Assembly: GCF_014646015.1 (NCBI RefSeq)
Contig: NZ_BMMQ01000014.1
Coordinates: 1-33,922, forward strand
Direction: 5' to 3'
DNA length: 33,922 nucleotides
Source: Microbacterium nanhaiense
GTDB lineage: Bacteria > Actinomycetota > Actinomycetes > Actinomycetales > Microbacteriaceae
In this document: positions 17,816 through 26,800 of the stretch, in pieces
How positions within the stretch are numbered: position 1 is the stretch's first letter
Layout: each line of letters opens with the position of its first letter
The notes under the pieces: model-generated
The model's input: only the letters and a program-made list of their open reading frames with translations
The model's database searches: none
What the model was told of the DNA's origin: nothing
Translations under genes and position numbers: made by a program

Positions 17816-18519
17816 GCGCCGGCCCCGCGCGACGAGCGGGCGGTGCGCCCGCGCGTGATCCCCACGAAGGCCTGCACGTCGTCGGCGTCGCGCTCGCGCA
17901 GCCACGCGAGAACGACCGGCGACTCGGGGGCGCCCTGCAGGGGCCGGTACTCGACGTCCTTGCGGTGGTGCAGGCGCGCGAGCGACATCGGCGCGACCGT
18001 GATGCCGACGCCCGTCGCGACGGTCGCGATCGTGTCCTCCGTCGACATCGGCGGGAACTTCGGGGCCGTCGTCGGCAGATCGAGCGGTCCGAGCACGTCG
18101 TCCGTGGGCGTCAGCAGCACCTCGCCCGCGAGATCCTCCGGCGCGAGCTCCTCCGCGACCGTCAGTTCGGATTCCGCACTCATCACCACGACGGGCACCT
18201 CGTCGTAGAGGGCGATGACGTGCAGCTCGTCGCCGCCGATCGGTCGACGGCAGATCGCGATGTCGACGAGCCCCTCCCGCAGCGCGGATTCCTGATCCGC
18301 GACGGTGATCTCGACGAGTTCCAGAGCCTGGTGGGGGCGCTGCTGCCGCCAGTGCCGGATCCATTTCCCGGGGGTCGCCCCCGGGACGACGCCCAGCCGC
18401 AGCGGCGGCAGCGGATCCGGCCGCGGCGCGGACTGCTTCTTCGGCGTGCGCTTCTGCGGGGCCGGCTTCGCGGGGCTCTTCCGCACCCGGCCGCCGCGCG
18501 GGGCTCTGTTCTGCGCCAT
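17812..18519 (-). CDS. LysR-type substrate-binding domain protein without a DNA-binding domain
   Basis: This 235-residue protein begins with a basic, Pro/Lys/Arg-rich tail of about 38 residues. A LysR effector-binding fold follows, from LRLGVVPGATPGKW through LREGLVDIAICRRP and TIATVATGVGITVAPMSLA. No helix-turn-helix precedes it, and none is visible in other frames upstream. It could be a co-regulator, a DNA-independent ligand sensor, or use the basic tail for nucleic-acid contact. The gene converges on metS with overlapping stops. The ribosome site before ATG 18519 is poor (AGGA too close), so the transcript may be leaderless. Homologues of this shape are, to my recollection, common in Microbacteriaceae. 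Confidence 0.78.
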   Translation of the reverse strand: MAQNRAPRGGRVRKSPAKPAPQKRTPKKQSAPRPDPLPPLRLGVVPGATPGKWIRHWRQQRPHQALELVEITVADQESALREGLVDIAICRRPIGGDELHVIALYDEVPVVVMSAESELTVAEELAPEDLAGEVLLTPTDDVLGPLDLPTTAPKFPPMSTEDTIATVATGVGITVAPMSLARLHHRKDVEYRPLQGAPESPVVLAWLRERDADDVQAFVGITRGRTARSSRGAGA

Positions 18520-18580
18520 GTCCTAAGGTTACGGGCGCGCGATGAGGCCCCGGTATGCTCGCACCAACGAAGGGAACTCA

Positions 18581-19543
18581 ATGGCGCATTTCGATCTTCC
18601 GCTCGAGAAACTCCGCGAACGACGCTCGGACGTCGTCGCGCCGGACGATTTCGACGAATTCTGGTCCAGCACGCTCGAGGGTAGCCGCTCCGCGCGCGGC
18701 GAGACCTACGCCCCCGAGGTCGACAACGGCCTCGCGCTCGTGACGACGCACGACGTGACGTTCTCGGGCTTCGCGGGGGATCCGGTGCGGGCCTGGTACC
18801 ACCTGCCGGCGCACGTCGAACCGCGCGCCGTCGTCGTCGAGTACCTCGGCTACTCCGGCGGGCGCGGCCTGTCGCACCAGATCTCGGAGTGGGTCGCCGC
18901 GGGCTATGCGCACCTGCGCGTCGACACCCGCGGACAGGGCGCGAACCTCGGGATGCAGGGAGCCACGGGCGACCCGCACGCCTCCGGCCCCTCGACGCCG
19001 GGAAGCATGACGCGCGGCATCTCCTCGCCCGAGGACTACTTCTACCGCCGCGTGTTCACCGACGCGGCGCGGGCCGTGGACGTCGCCCACGAGCTGGCGC
19101 CCGAGCTGCCCGTGTTCGTCACCGGTATCAGCCAGGGTGGCGGCATCGCGATCGCGGCGGCCGCGCTGGGCACCGACATCGCGGGTGCGATGGTCGATGT
19201 GCCGTTCCTGTGCGACTTCCCGCGCGCGACGAGCGTCACCGACCGCGACCCCTACGCCGAGATCGTGCGCTACCTCGCGGCCTACCGCGAGCAGATCGAC
19301 GAGACCTTCCGCACGCTGAGCTACTTCGACGGCGTGAACCTCGCGTCGAGGGCCACCGTGCCGGCGCTGTTCTCCGTCGCCCTGATGGACGCGATCTGTC
19401 CGCCCTCGACCGTCTTCGGCGCCTTCAACGCGTGGGCGCACGATGACAAGCACATCGAGCACTACGCCTACAGCGGCCACGAGGGCGGCGGCCCCCTGCA
19501 GCGCCGCAAGCAGCTCGACTGGCTGGCCGAGCAGCTGGGCTGA
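18581..19543 (+). CDS. Acetylxylan esterase / cephalosporin-C deacetylase family hydrolase
   Basis: This 320-residue alpha/beta hydrolase is the usual length for the AXE1/CAH family (carbohydrate esterase family 7), which removes acetyl groups from xylo-oligosaccharides and from cephalosporin C. The nucleophile Ser184 is in TGISQGGG, the acid Asp270 in ALMDAICPP and the His300 in YSGHEGG. The oxyanion-hole region is EYLGYSGGRG. The N-terminus FDLPLEKLRERR and DFDEFW are family typical. No signal peptide is seen, so it is cytoplasmic. ATG 18581 is chosen over 18542 because AGGGAA precedes it. A link to the left-hand locus is unlikely given distance and composition. Confidence 0.9.
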   Translation: MAHFDLPLEKLRERRSDVVAPDDFDEFWSSTLEGSRSARGETYAPEVDNGLALVTTHDVTFSGFAGDPVRAWYHLPAHVEPRAVVVEYLGYSGGRGLSHQISEWVAAGYAHLRVDTRGQGANLGMQGATGDPHASGPSTPGSMTRGISSPEDYFYRRVFTDAARAVDVAHELAPELPVFVTGISQGGGIAIAAAALGTDIAGAMVDVPFLCDFPRATSVTDRDPYAEIVRYLAAYREQIDETFRTLSYFDGVNLASRATVPALFSVALMDAICPPSTVFGAFNAWAHDDKHIEHYAYSGHEGGGPLQRRKQLDWLAEQLG

Positions 19544-19559
19544 CCCCGGGCTGGCTGCC

Positions 19560-19602
19560 CGCCGCTGCCGCCGCTGCCGTTGCCGCCGCCGCGCCGCTGC
19601 CG
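19560..19602. repeat. Low-complexity GCC/GCT tract
   Basis: Irregular repeats of GCCGCTGCC run from just after the esterase stop to the start of an inverted-repeat element. The tract has no open frame that continues into a gene. It is probably slippage-derived. Confidence 0.6.
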
Positions 19603-19689
19603 CGTACACAATGACGCAGATTTTCGGGTTCAGGCCCCGAAATGGCCGTTCTTGGGCCTTTAGGGCAAAAATCTGCGTCGTTATGTACG
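19603..19689. repeat. Imperfect inverted-repeat element (REP- or MITE-like)
   Basis: Arms at 19603-19624 and 19668-19689 match as inverted repeats at 20 of 22 positions, both built around ACGCAGATTTT. They flank a 43-base centre that itself holds short hairpins (GGCC...GGCC). A 12-base direct copy of GTCGTTATGTAC follows at 19677-19688 and 19692-19703. The AT-rich core stands out from neighbours. No coding content is convincing. Confidence 0.6.
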
Positions 19690-19702
19690 CAGTCGTTATG
19701 TA

Positions 19703-19734
19703 CACAAAGGCCGCCCCTCGGGGCGGCCTTTGTG
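19703..19734. terminator. Bidirectional terminator hairpin
   Basis: Complementary 15-base arms (CACAAAGGCCGCCCC and its partner) with a 2-base centre lie between the convergent esterase gene and the hexapeptide gene. A short CTTTGTG tail is present on both strands. It ends 7 bases from the hexapeptide gene's stop codon. Confidence 0.8.
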
Positions 19735-19741
19735 GGGGAGA

Positions 19742-20149
19742 TTATGCGGCGAGATGGAAGCCGCGTCGGTCGGTGGCGATGCGCTCACCGTCGAGGATCT
19801 TCTCGTCGTCGCCGATGAGCGAGCCGCCGGCGATCTGGGCGCCGCGGCCGATGAAGCTGCGCACGCCGATCTTCGCCTTTGCGCCCACCGCGGCCTCGGG
19901 GCCGATGTGCGCATTCGCGTCGATGAAGGCGCCGGCGCCGATCACGGCCCCCGGTTCGATCCAGGCGCCTGCCGAAATCGTCGCGCCGTCGAGAACGCGC
20001 GCGTTCGGTTCGACATAGGCGCCTGCCTCGATGCGGGCGGAGGCGGCGACCTTCGCTCCGTGTGCGACAAGCCCTCGGCCGTTCGCGTGCTTGCGGTAAC
20101 GCAGCACGTCGCCGTTGTCGTCTTCGATGTCTACGTAGTTCTTACCCAC
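19742..20149 (-). CDS. Left-handed beta-helix (hexapeptide repeat) protein
   Basis: This 135-residue protein is made almost entirely of hexapeptide repeats from about residue 30: ASARIEAGAYVEPNARVLDG, AWIEPGAVIGAGAFIDANAH and IGPEAAVGAKAKIGVRSF. Such repeats build the triangular beta-helix of acyltransferases and gamma-carbonic anhydrases. No catalytic His of either family is obvious, so activity is unknown. I prefer GTG 20149 because GGAAGGA lies just before it and the protein then begins GKNYVDIEDDNG. The frame is open to a GTG at 20251 with an in-frame ATG at 20239, which would add 30-34 residues of less convincing sequence. Confidence 0.75.
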   Translation of the reverse strand: MGKNYVDIEDDNGDVLRYRKHANGRGLVAHGAKVAASARIEAGAYVEPNARVLDGATISAGAWIEPGAVIGAGAFIDANAHIGPEAAVGAKAKIGVRSFIGRGAQIAGGSLIGDDEKILDGERIATDRRGFHLAA

Positions 20150-20340
20150 GGTGTCCTTCCAATTCTCGAGGCGGACAATCGGGTCAACGCCGCTTGTGGA
20201 AGCGTTATTCCCGGACGCTGTGAGGCCATCCTCATCCATCGGATCTAGCACTCACTATGACGCTTCTATGCTTCCGCTGAGAGGGGCCTTGCGCGCGGGC
20301 GGTGTCGTGTGGTGGGGTGTGCATCCGATAGTGTCGCTGC

Positions 20341-21585
20341 ATGGTCAGGGCCTCGATCTCGGCGGCGGAGGCGCGCCGCGCCGCGCTCGCCGCGCAGGGA
20401 CTCGGCGGCCCGCGCACCGGATCCGCCGGAGCCCGATCCCTGCACGCGGCGATCGCGCGCATGGGCGTGCTGCAGATCGACTCGGTGAACGTCTTCGCGC
20501 GCTCGCACTACATGCCGCTGTTCTCGCGCCTCGGATCCTACGAGCGCGCCGATCTCGACCGCATCGTCTTCCGTCGGCGCCGCCCGACGCACGTGGAGTA
20601 CCTCGCTCACGAGGCGGCGTTCATGCCCGTGGCCGACTGGCCGCTCTGGGCGTTCCGGCGTGAGGCGGTGCGCGCCCGGTCGGGGCGTTGGGGCGGATGG
20701 GCCGCGGCGAACGCCGACACGATCGAGCGGGTCACGGCCGAACTCGCCGACCGCGGACCCCTGAAGCCGAGCGAGATCCTCTCGGTCGAGCGGCAGGCGC
20801 GGGGCGGCCCGTGGTGGGACTGGGATCACGTCAAGCGCGCCCTCGAGTACCTGTGGGGCACGGGAGAAGTGGCGATCGCCGGGCGCGACGGCTTCGAGCG
20901 CGTCTACGGCCTCGCCGCGCAGGTGCTTCCGTCGGAGGTGCTGTTCGACGTGGGGCGCGACGACGCGATCCGCGAGCTCGTGCGGCGCGCGGCGCGCGCG
21001 CACGGGGTGGTGACGATCGCCGACCTCGACGACTATTACCGGATCCGCGATCAGCGCGCCGTGCGTGCCGCGGTGGCCGATCTTGAGGACGCGGGGGAGC
21101 TTGCGCCCGTCGCCGTCGAGGGCTGGAACCGGCCGGCGTGGATCCACCGCGACGCCCGCGTGCCCCGGTCGATCTCGCAGACGACGCTGCTCACGCCGTT
21201 CGATCCGGTCGTGTGGTTCCGCGAGCGCGCCGAGCGCGTGTTCGACTTCTCGTACCGCATCGAGATCTACGTGCCCGGGCCGAAGCGGCAGTACGGCTAC
21301 TACTCGCTGCCGCTCCTCGTCGACGACCGTATCGCCGGCCGCATCGACCTGAAGGCCGACCGCGCGGCGGGGATCCTGCGGGTGCAGTCGGCGTGGTGGG
21401 AGCACGGCGGAGCCGATCCGTCGCGCGTCGCCGAGGAACTGCGCCGCGCCGCGGAGTGGCAGGGGCTGGGCGAGATCACGGTCTCGCGATGGGGCGACGC
21501 GTCCGAGGATCTGGCCGCCGCGCTCGTCGCCGAGCGCCATGAGCACCCCAACGCACTAGGCGTGTCCCACTTGGTGCGGGAATAG
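20341..21585 (+). CDS. Winged-helix DNA glycosylase, YcaQ/AlkZ family (HTH_42)
   Basis: This 414-residue protein has the fold of the winged-helix glycosylases that unhook interstrand crosslinks or remove bulky alkylated bases. The catalytic-site tripeptide is Q45-I46-D47 in LQIDSVNVFARSHYMPLFSR. The Q-x-D form is the one reported for YcaQ-like members, whereas AlkZ-type members have Q-x-Q. Other family blocks are YLAHEAAFMP, LLTPFDPVVWFRER and YGYYSLPLLVDDRIAGRIDL. ATG 20341 is the first start. The last codons (GVSHLVRE) and the stop lie inside the left arm of a perfect palindrome, so the natural C-terminus may once have been different. Confidence 0.88.
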   Translation: MVRASISAAEARRAALAAQGLGGPRTGSAGARSLHAAIARMGVLQIDSVNVFARSHYMPLFSRLGSYERADLDRIVFRRRRPTHVEYLAHEAAFMPVADWPLWAFRREAVRARSGRWGGWAAANADTIERVTAELADRGPLKPSEILSVERQARGGPWWDWDHVKRALEYLWGTGEVAIAGRDGFERVYGLAAQVLPSEVLFDVGRDDAIRELVRRAARAHGVVTIADLDDYYRIRDQRAVRAAVADLEDAGELAPVAVEGWNRPAWIHRDARVPRSISQTTLLTPFDPVVWFRERAERVFDFSYRIEIYVPGPKRQYGYYSLPLLVDDRIAGRIDLKADRAAGILRVQSAWWEHGGADPSRVAEELRRAAEWQGLGEITVSRWGDASEDLAAALVAERHEHPNALGVSHLVRE

Positions 21586-21615
21586 CCGCGCTATTCCCGC
21601 ACCAAGTGGGACACG
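21561..21615. repeat. Perfect 25-bp-arm palindrome spanning the glycosylase stop codon
   Basis: Arms 21561-21585 and 21591-21615 are perfectly complementary around a 5-base loop (CCGCG). The TAG stop of the upstream gene is the last codon of the left arm. No T-run follows, so it is an unusual terminator at best. Its length and perfection suggest a mobile or repeated palindromic element inserted at the gene end. Confidence 0.8.
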
Positions 21616-21644
21616 GGTGATATGACGGCCAAAGAGGGGACGCG

Positions 21645-22202
21645 ATGAGGATCAGGTATCTCACCGACGACGAGGTGCGCACGCGGGCGCCGGAGATCTG
21701 GCGCGTGTACGACGAGGTGTTCGGCGACCAGCCGTCGTACGACCTATGGCTCGACGGCATGCTGCTGCGCCACGCGGCGCGCGACCGGTTCCGCTTCGCG
21801 GCGGCCCTCGAGGGCGACGACATCGTGGGCTTCTCGTGGGGCTACGTGGGCGCGCCCGGACAGTACTACAGCGACAGCGTGCGCGCGGCGATCGGAGACG
21901 AGGCGGCCGACCGCTGGCAGCCCGCCTTCGAGGTCGTCGAGCTGGCGCTGCTGCCCGAGCACCGCGGATCCGGGCACGGGCGCGCGCTCCTCCGCGCGCT
22001 GTTGGACGGCATCGACGGCCCGGCGCTGCTCAGCACCTGGGACGACGACACGGATCCCGCCGTACGGCTCTACCTCAGCGAGGGCTGGCGGCGCATCGGC
22101 GAGCACCCGAAGGCCGACGGATCCCGCACGATGCAGATCATGGGCTTGGCGGGCCGTTCGCGCGGAGATGCACCGCAGCCGCGGAGCGATCGCGCGGAGT
22201 GA
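21645..22202 (+). CDS. GNAT-family N-acetyltransferase
   Basis: This 185-residue protein has the acetyl-CoA binding motif A as VVELALLPEHRGSGHGRALL (Q/RxxGxG/A form RGSGHG). It is preceded by FRFAAALEGDDIVGFSWGYV and followed by AVRLYLSEGWRRIGEH. The acceptor substrate cannot be told from sequence. Start 21645 has AGAGGGGA upstream. It lies 29 bases after the palindrome and 70 bases before the APH-like gene on the same strand, so the two may be co-transcribed. Both families include aminoglycoside-modifying enzymes, but nothing here fixes that role for the GNAT. Confidence 0.88.
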   Translation: MRIRYLTDDEVRTRAPEIWRVYDEVFGDQPSYDLWLDGMLLRHAARDRFRFAAALEGDDIVGFSWGYVGAPGQYYSDSVRAAIGDEAADRWQPAFEVVELALLPEHRGSGHGRALLRALLDGIDGPALLSTWDDDTDPAVRLYLSEGWRRIGEHPKADGSRTMQIMGLAGRSRGDAPQPRSDRAE

Positions 22203-22272
22203 TCCGCAGTTCGGGCTTTTCTCCGCCGTCAGGATCCGCCGCGCGTCGGCCCGCGGCGGGTAGCGTGGCGGG

Positions 22273-23016
22273 ATGGATCCCGACACCGCGCCCAGTGACC
22301 TCGCCGGGGTGCCCGATCACGCCGATGTTCCGCCGATCGTCGCCGGCCTGCCCGGCGGCGAGCACGCCCGCGCCGTCTGGCTCAACGGGGTGGGCGGGCT
22401 GACCTTCGCCCTTCCCGGGCGGCACGCGAAGTGGCAGCGCGGATCGGCCGTCGACCTCGCCGAGGAGGCGGCGCGGCTCGAATGGGCCGGATCCTACGTG
22501 CAGGCGCCGCGGGTCGTCTCCTTCGCCCGCGAGGGTGACGAGCAGCTGCTCGTCACCGAGACCGTGCCGGGCGTCTCGGCGGTGCTCGAGCCGTGGCGGA
22601 GCCGCCCGGCCGATTCGGCCCGCGCCCTCGGGGCGGGTCTGCGCGCCTTCCACGACGCGCTCCCCGTGGCGGAATGCCCCTGGACCTGGTCGACCGGCGA
22701 GCGGCTCGCGCGGGTCGCGGATCCGGAGGCTCGCGAGCGCCTGGCGGCGGCGGATCCGGGGATCTCGCGACTCGTCGTCTGCCACGGCGACGCCTGCGCG
22801 CCCAACACGCTCCTCGGATCCGACGGCCGCGCGAGCGCCCACGTCGACCTCGGCGATCTCGGGGTCGGCGAGCTCTGGGCCGATCTCGCGGTGCTCGCGA
22901 TGAGCGTGACCTGGAACTACGGGCCGGGCTTCGAGGACGAGGTGTATCGCGGGTACGGGATCGATCCGGATCCGGCCAGGATCGCCTTCTACCGCGCGCT
23001 GTGGAACGCCGAGTGA
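22273..23016 (+). CDS. Aminoglycoside 3'-phosphotransferase-like kinase
   Basis: This 247-residue protein belongs to the APH/choline-kinase superfamily, closest to APH(3'). Lys53 and Glu65 fit the ATP-positioning pair. The Brenner motif is VCHGDACAPNTLL with catalytic Asp173 and Asn178. The metal-binding Asp192 is in HVDLGDLGVGELWADLA, the form seen in APH(3') enzymes. All key residues are present, so it should be an active kinase. It is a little shorter than characterised APH(3') proteins (about 264). It is native in composition, so it may be an intrinsic gene with an unknown substrate. It converges on nei2 with an 10-base gap. Confidence 0.82.
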   Translation: MDPDTAPSDLAGVPDHADVPPIVAGLPGGEHARAVWLNGVGGLTFALPGRHAKWQRGSAVDLAEEAARLEWAGSYVQAPRVVSFAREGDEQLLVTETVPGVSAVLEPWRSRPADSARALGAGLRAFHDALPVAECPWTWSTGERLARVADPEARERLAAADPGISRLVVCHGDACAPNTLLGSDGRASAHVDLGDLGVGELWADLAVLAMSVTWNYGPGFEDEVYRGYGIDPDPARIAFYRALWNAE

Positions 23017-23026
23017 GGCGCGCGGC

Positions 23027-23788
23027 TCACGACGCGGGCGGCTGACACGTCGGGCACCAGAAGACCCGGCGTTCGCGGCCCGGCTCGGCGCCGAGGGCGG
23101 TCTCTCGGATGATCGTGCCGCACCTGCGGCAGGGCAGCCCCGCACGCCCGTACACCCAGGTGTCCTGGCCGCGGACGCCCGTGAAGGTGCGCACGGGGCG
23201 GCCCACATTGCTGCGCAGCGCGCGGGCGCCGAGGTCCACGATCTCGCGGATCTCGCGCAACGGGTCCCGCGGATCCATGCCCCGCAGGAACAGCAGCTCG
23301 TTCGCGTAGATGTTGCCGAAGCCCGCGACGCTCGTCTGGTCGAGGAGGGCGACGTGCGCGGGGCGCGGGTCGCGCGAGAGGCGGCGCACCGCCTCGTCGG
23401 GATCCCACGCGCCCAGCGGATCCGGCCCCAGATGACCGATCGCGTCGCGTTCGTCGCGCACGAGCTCGACGATTCCGAGGTCGAAGCCGACGGTCTGGTG
23501 CGCCGCGGTCGACAGGATCGCGCGAGCCTGGAAGCCCGGGCGGCGCCACTTCTGACCGGGCTCGTACACATGCCACTCGCCCTCCATCTTGAGGTGCGTG
23601 TGCAGCGTGAGTTCGCCGATGCGGTGCAGGATGTGCTTGCCGACGGCGCGGGCCTCGCGCACGGTCTCGCCCGCGAGATCGGCGGTCGCCTCCCGGGGCA
23701 CGCGCAGCTCGAAGCGCGTGAGCACCCGCCCGGCGAGGACCTCGTGGAGGCGACGGGCGGCGCGGTGAGCGGTATCGCCCTCAGGCAT
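23027..23788 (-). CDS. Fpg/Nei family DNA glycosylase, Nei2-like endonuclease VIII
   Basis: This 253-residue bifunctional glycosylase/AP lyase acts on oxidised bases. The N-terminus MPEGDTAHRAARRLHEVLAG provides the catalytic Pro2 and Glu3. PEGDT is the Nei form, as opposed to PELPE of Fpg. The conserved Lys is in AVGKHILHRI, the helix-two-turn-helix in QTSVAGFGNIYANELLFLRG, and the C-terminal zinc finger has Cys pairs in CRRCG and CPTC. The start at 23788 has GGGAGA upstream. It lies 102 bases downstream of the lhr gene on the same strand; lhr and nei are also neighbours in Mycobacterium tuberculosis (Rv3296-Rv3297), from memory. Confidence 0.93.
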   Translation of the reverse strand: MPEGDTAHRAARRLHEVLAGRVLTRFELRVPREATADLAGETVREARAVGKHILHRIGELTLHTHLKMEGEWHVYEPGQKWRRPGFQARAILSTAAHQTVGFDLGIVELVRDERDAIGHLGPDPLGAWDPDEAVRRLSRDPRPAHVALLDQTSVAGFGNIYANELLFLRGMDPRDPLREIREIVDLGARALRSNVGRPVRTFTGVRGQDTWVYGRAGLPCRRCGTIIRETALGAEPGRERRVFWCPTCQPPAS

Positions 23789-23890
23789 CGGATCTCCCTC
23801 GGGTCGGGCCTGCGCGGAGCACGCGCGGATCCGGGCGTCGCCGGGCCGGTTCCCCGGCGATCGGCGTGCCGGGTGCGGCGCCGCAGCGCG

Positions 23891-26800
23891 TCACCGGTGC
23901 ATCTCCTTCCGCAGGGTGAGCCCCTTCGTGGCCTCGACGAATCCCGCCGCGCGCAGGTGGCGCGCGAGCGGCGTCGAGTAGGTGCCGGATCCGTTGACCT
24001 TCTCGACCGTGAGCGTCTCGAGCCGGCGGGCGCGGGTGGTCTCGGCGAGGCCGCGGCTCGCGGACTCGAGCGAGGCGTCGTCGTCGGTGAAGGCCAGAAC
24101 GGTGCGGCCGCCGCGCTCGAGGTACAGCACGAGCTCGCCGTCGACGAGCACGACGAGCGCGCCGGCCTTCCGCCCGGGGCGATGGGTGACCTCGTCGAGC
24201 GCGGGCCACGCGAGCGCCGCGCCGTAGGGGTTCGCCGGATCCGTCGCCGCGAGCACGCGCGCCTTCAGCGGCGCCGGATCCGGCACCGCCGCGAAGGAGC
24301 GCAGCCGGTCGATCGTCGACGAGGCCGCGAACTGCGCGGCGCCGAGCTTCTCGATGAGGTACCCGCGGCGGCAGTGACCGGCCTCCTCGAAGGTCGCGAG
24401 CGTGCGGTACACCTGTGCGAAGCCGCCCGGCGCGCCCTCGTTCTGCACGGATCCGCGGGTGACGACGCCGTAGCGGTCGAGCAGCACCGAGGCGTGCGCC
24501 GCGGCCCGCGCGGTCGGATCCGCCTCCGGCTCCGGCAGCAGCGACCAGCGGCCGCCCGCCGTCGCGTTGCGCACGGGCGCGGGCCGGGACATGCTCATGC
24601 CGCGGAAGGTGCGCGTGCGCGGGGCGCGGCGCACGGTCTTGTGGCTCTGGGACCCGCCGGAGAGGAGCTGACGCACGGGCGCGAAGGTGTCGTTCGTCGC
24701 GCGACCGGCCCACACGAGGCGCCAGAGCGCCTCGGTGACGGCGGTCTCCGAGATCTCCGCGGCCTCGTCGGCGGTGAGCCTCGAGCGCACCATGTCGGCG
24801 ATCTGCGACGCGAAGAAGGCCCCGCCGGGCTCGAGCGCCTCCCTCACGCGGGCGTCGAGCGGATCCGTGACATCCTCGCCCTCATCGAGCGTCAGCGGCA
24901 CGGCGTCGCCGGGGTGCAGCGCGATCCAGCCGTCGCGACCCGCGATCTGGCCGTGACCCGACCAGACGACCTCTCCGGCGGCGGTGAGCTCGTCGAGCAT
25001 CGCGGGGGAGTAGCCTGCGACGCGGCTCGGCAGCACGAGCGACTCCCACGCGCTCGCCGGGATGGGCACGCCGGCGAGCTCCTCGACGACCTGCAGCACG
25101 CCATCGATCCCCTCAAGGGTCCGATCCATGTGGTGCCAGGCGGGCAGGAAGCGCGCGAATGCCGCGGGCGGCACGGGCTCGATGGATCCGCGCAGCGCCG
25201 CGAGCGAACGCATGCGGATCCGCCGCAGGCCCTCGGCGTCGCACCACTCGGCCTCGTCGGAGCCCTCCGGCAGGAAGTAGCCGCTGACGACGCGGCCCGC
25301 CGTCTCGAGGCGGGTGAGCGCGTGCCGGGCGACGGCGATGCCGATGCCGAGCCGGCCCGCGAGCGCGGCGAGCGGGAACGGGCCGTGCGTGCGGGCGAAG
25401 CGGCCGACGAGGTCGCCCAGCGGATCCGCCACCGGCTCGGTGAACGCGACAGGCACGCCCACGGGCAGCGCGGTGCCGAGCGCGTCGCGCAGGCGCCCCG
25501 CGTCTTCGATCGCGGCGTAGCGCTCATCTCCCGCGATGCTGACCCTGATCGCGCGCTTCGCGCGCACGAGCGCGTCGAGGTGCTGCGTGGCCGCCTCGAC
25601 CCTCGCGTGCTCGTTGCCGAGCTCCGTGGCCTCGGGGCTTTCCGAGGTGGCGTCCGGTGGCGGGCCATCGACGGAGGGCGGCCCGTCCGCGTCGAGGCGC
25701 TCGGCCACCTCGAGCACCGAGAGCGGCCCGACGAGTCGGAGCAGGTCGGCGACGCCCTCGACCCCGTGCACCCGGCGACCCGCGGCGAGGCGCTGCACCT
25801 CGAGCTCGTAGCGGGCGACGACGTCCGGATCCAGCAGCTCGCGCATCTCGACGCGGCCCAGCAGCTCGCCGAGGAGGGCGGGGTCGACGCTCAGCGCCGC
25901 GGCCTTGCGCTCGCCGAGGGGCGAGTCGCCCTCGTACATGAACGCGCCGATGTACCCGAACAGCAGGTCGCGCGCGAACGGCGACGGCTGCGCGGGCTCC
26001 GACTCGACCAGGCGGATCCGCCGCTCGCCGATGCCGCGCGCCAGGCGCACGAGCGCCGGCAGGTCGTAGACGTCTTGCAGCACCTCGCGCAGCGTCTCGA
26101 GGATCACGGGGAACGTCGGGTGGTTCCGCGCGACCTCCAGCAGCGCCGCCGAGTGCTGCCGCTGCTGCCACAGCGGCATGCGCTTGCCGGGGCGGAGCCG
26201 AGGCATGAGCAGCGACCGCGCCGCGCACTCGCGGAATCGCGAGGCGAACAGGGCGGATCCGCCGACCTCGTCGGTCACGATCTGCTCGAGCTCCTCCGGG
26301 TCGAACACGAACAGCTCGGCGCCCGGCGGCTCGGCCTCGGCATCGGGGATCCGCGCGACGATGCCGTCGTCGCTCGCGACAGCGGATCCGTCGACCCCGA
26401 GCCGCTCGCGGATCCGCGCGTTCACCGCGAGCGCCCACGGCGCGTGCACGTGCATGCCGTAGGGGGAGTGCAGGATGATGCGCCAGTCGCCGACCTCGTC
26501 GCGGCCGCGCTCGACCGTGAGGGTGACATCGGTGGGCAGAGCCCCGGTGGCCTCGCGCTGCTCGTCGAGGTGCGCGAGAAGGTTCGTGCGGGCGAACTCG
26601 TCGAGGCCCGCCTCGCGCAGGCGATGTTGGGCCGTCTCGGGCGAGGCGGCGGCGATCTCGCGGGTGAAGCGTCCGAGCGCCTCGCCCAGCTCCGCCGGCC
26701 TGCCGAGGCCATCGCCCGTCCAGAAGGGAACCCGGCCCGGCTGCCCGAAAGCGGGAACGACGTTGACGCGATCGTGCGTTATTTCGACGATCCGCCAGCT

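Noticed and set aside
18581..19543. Cephalosporin-C deacetylase-type esterase as part of a beta-lactam pathway with the left operon
   Set aside because: It is 5 kb beyond the operon, has the host-type composition, and its family commonly acts on acetylated xylan sugars.
19603..19703. CRISPR-like repeats
   Set aside because: Only one inverted pair and one short direct pair are present; there is no regular repeat-spacer pattern and no cas gene.
22273..23016. APH-like kinase as self-resistance for the left-hand operon
   Set aside because: A clavam-type product would not be countered by an aminoglycoside kinase, and the gene is 9 kb away in native DNA.
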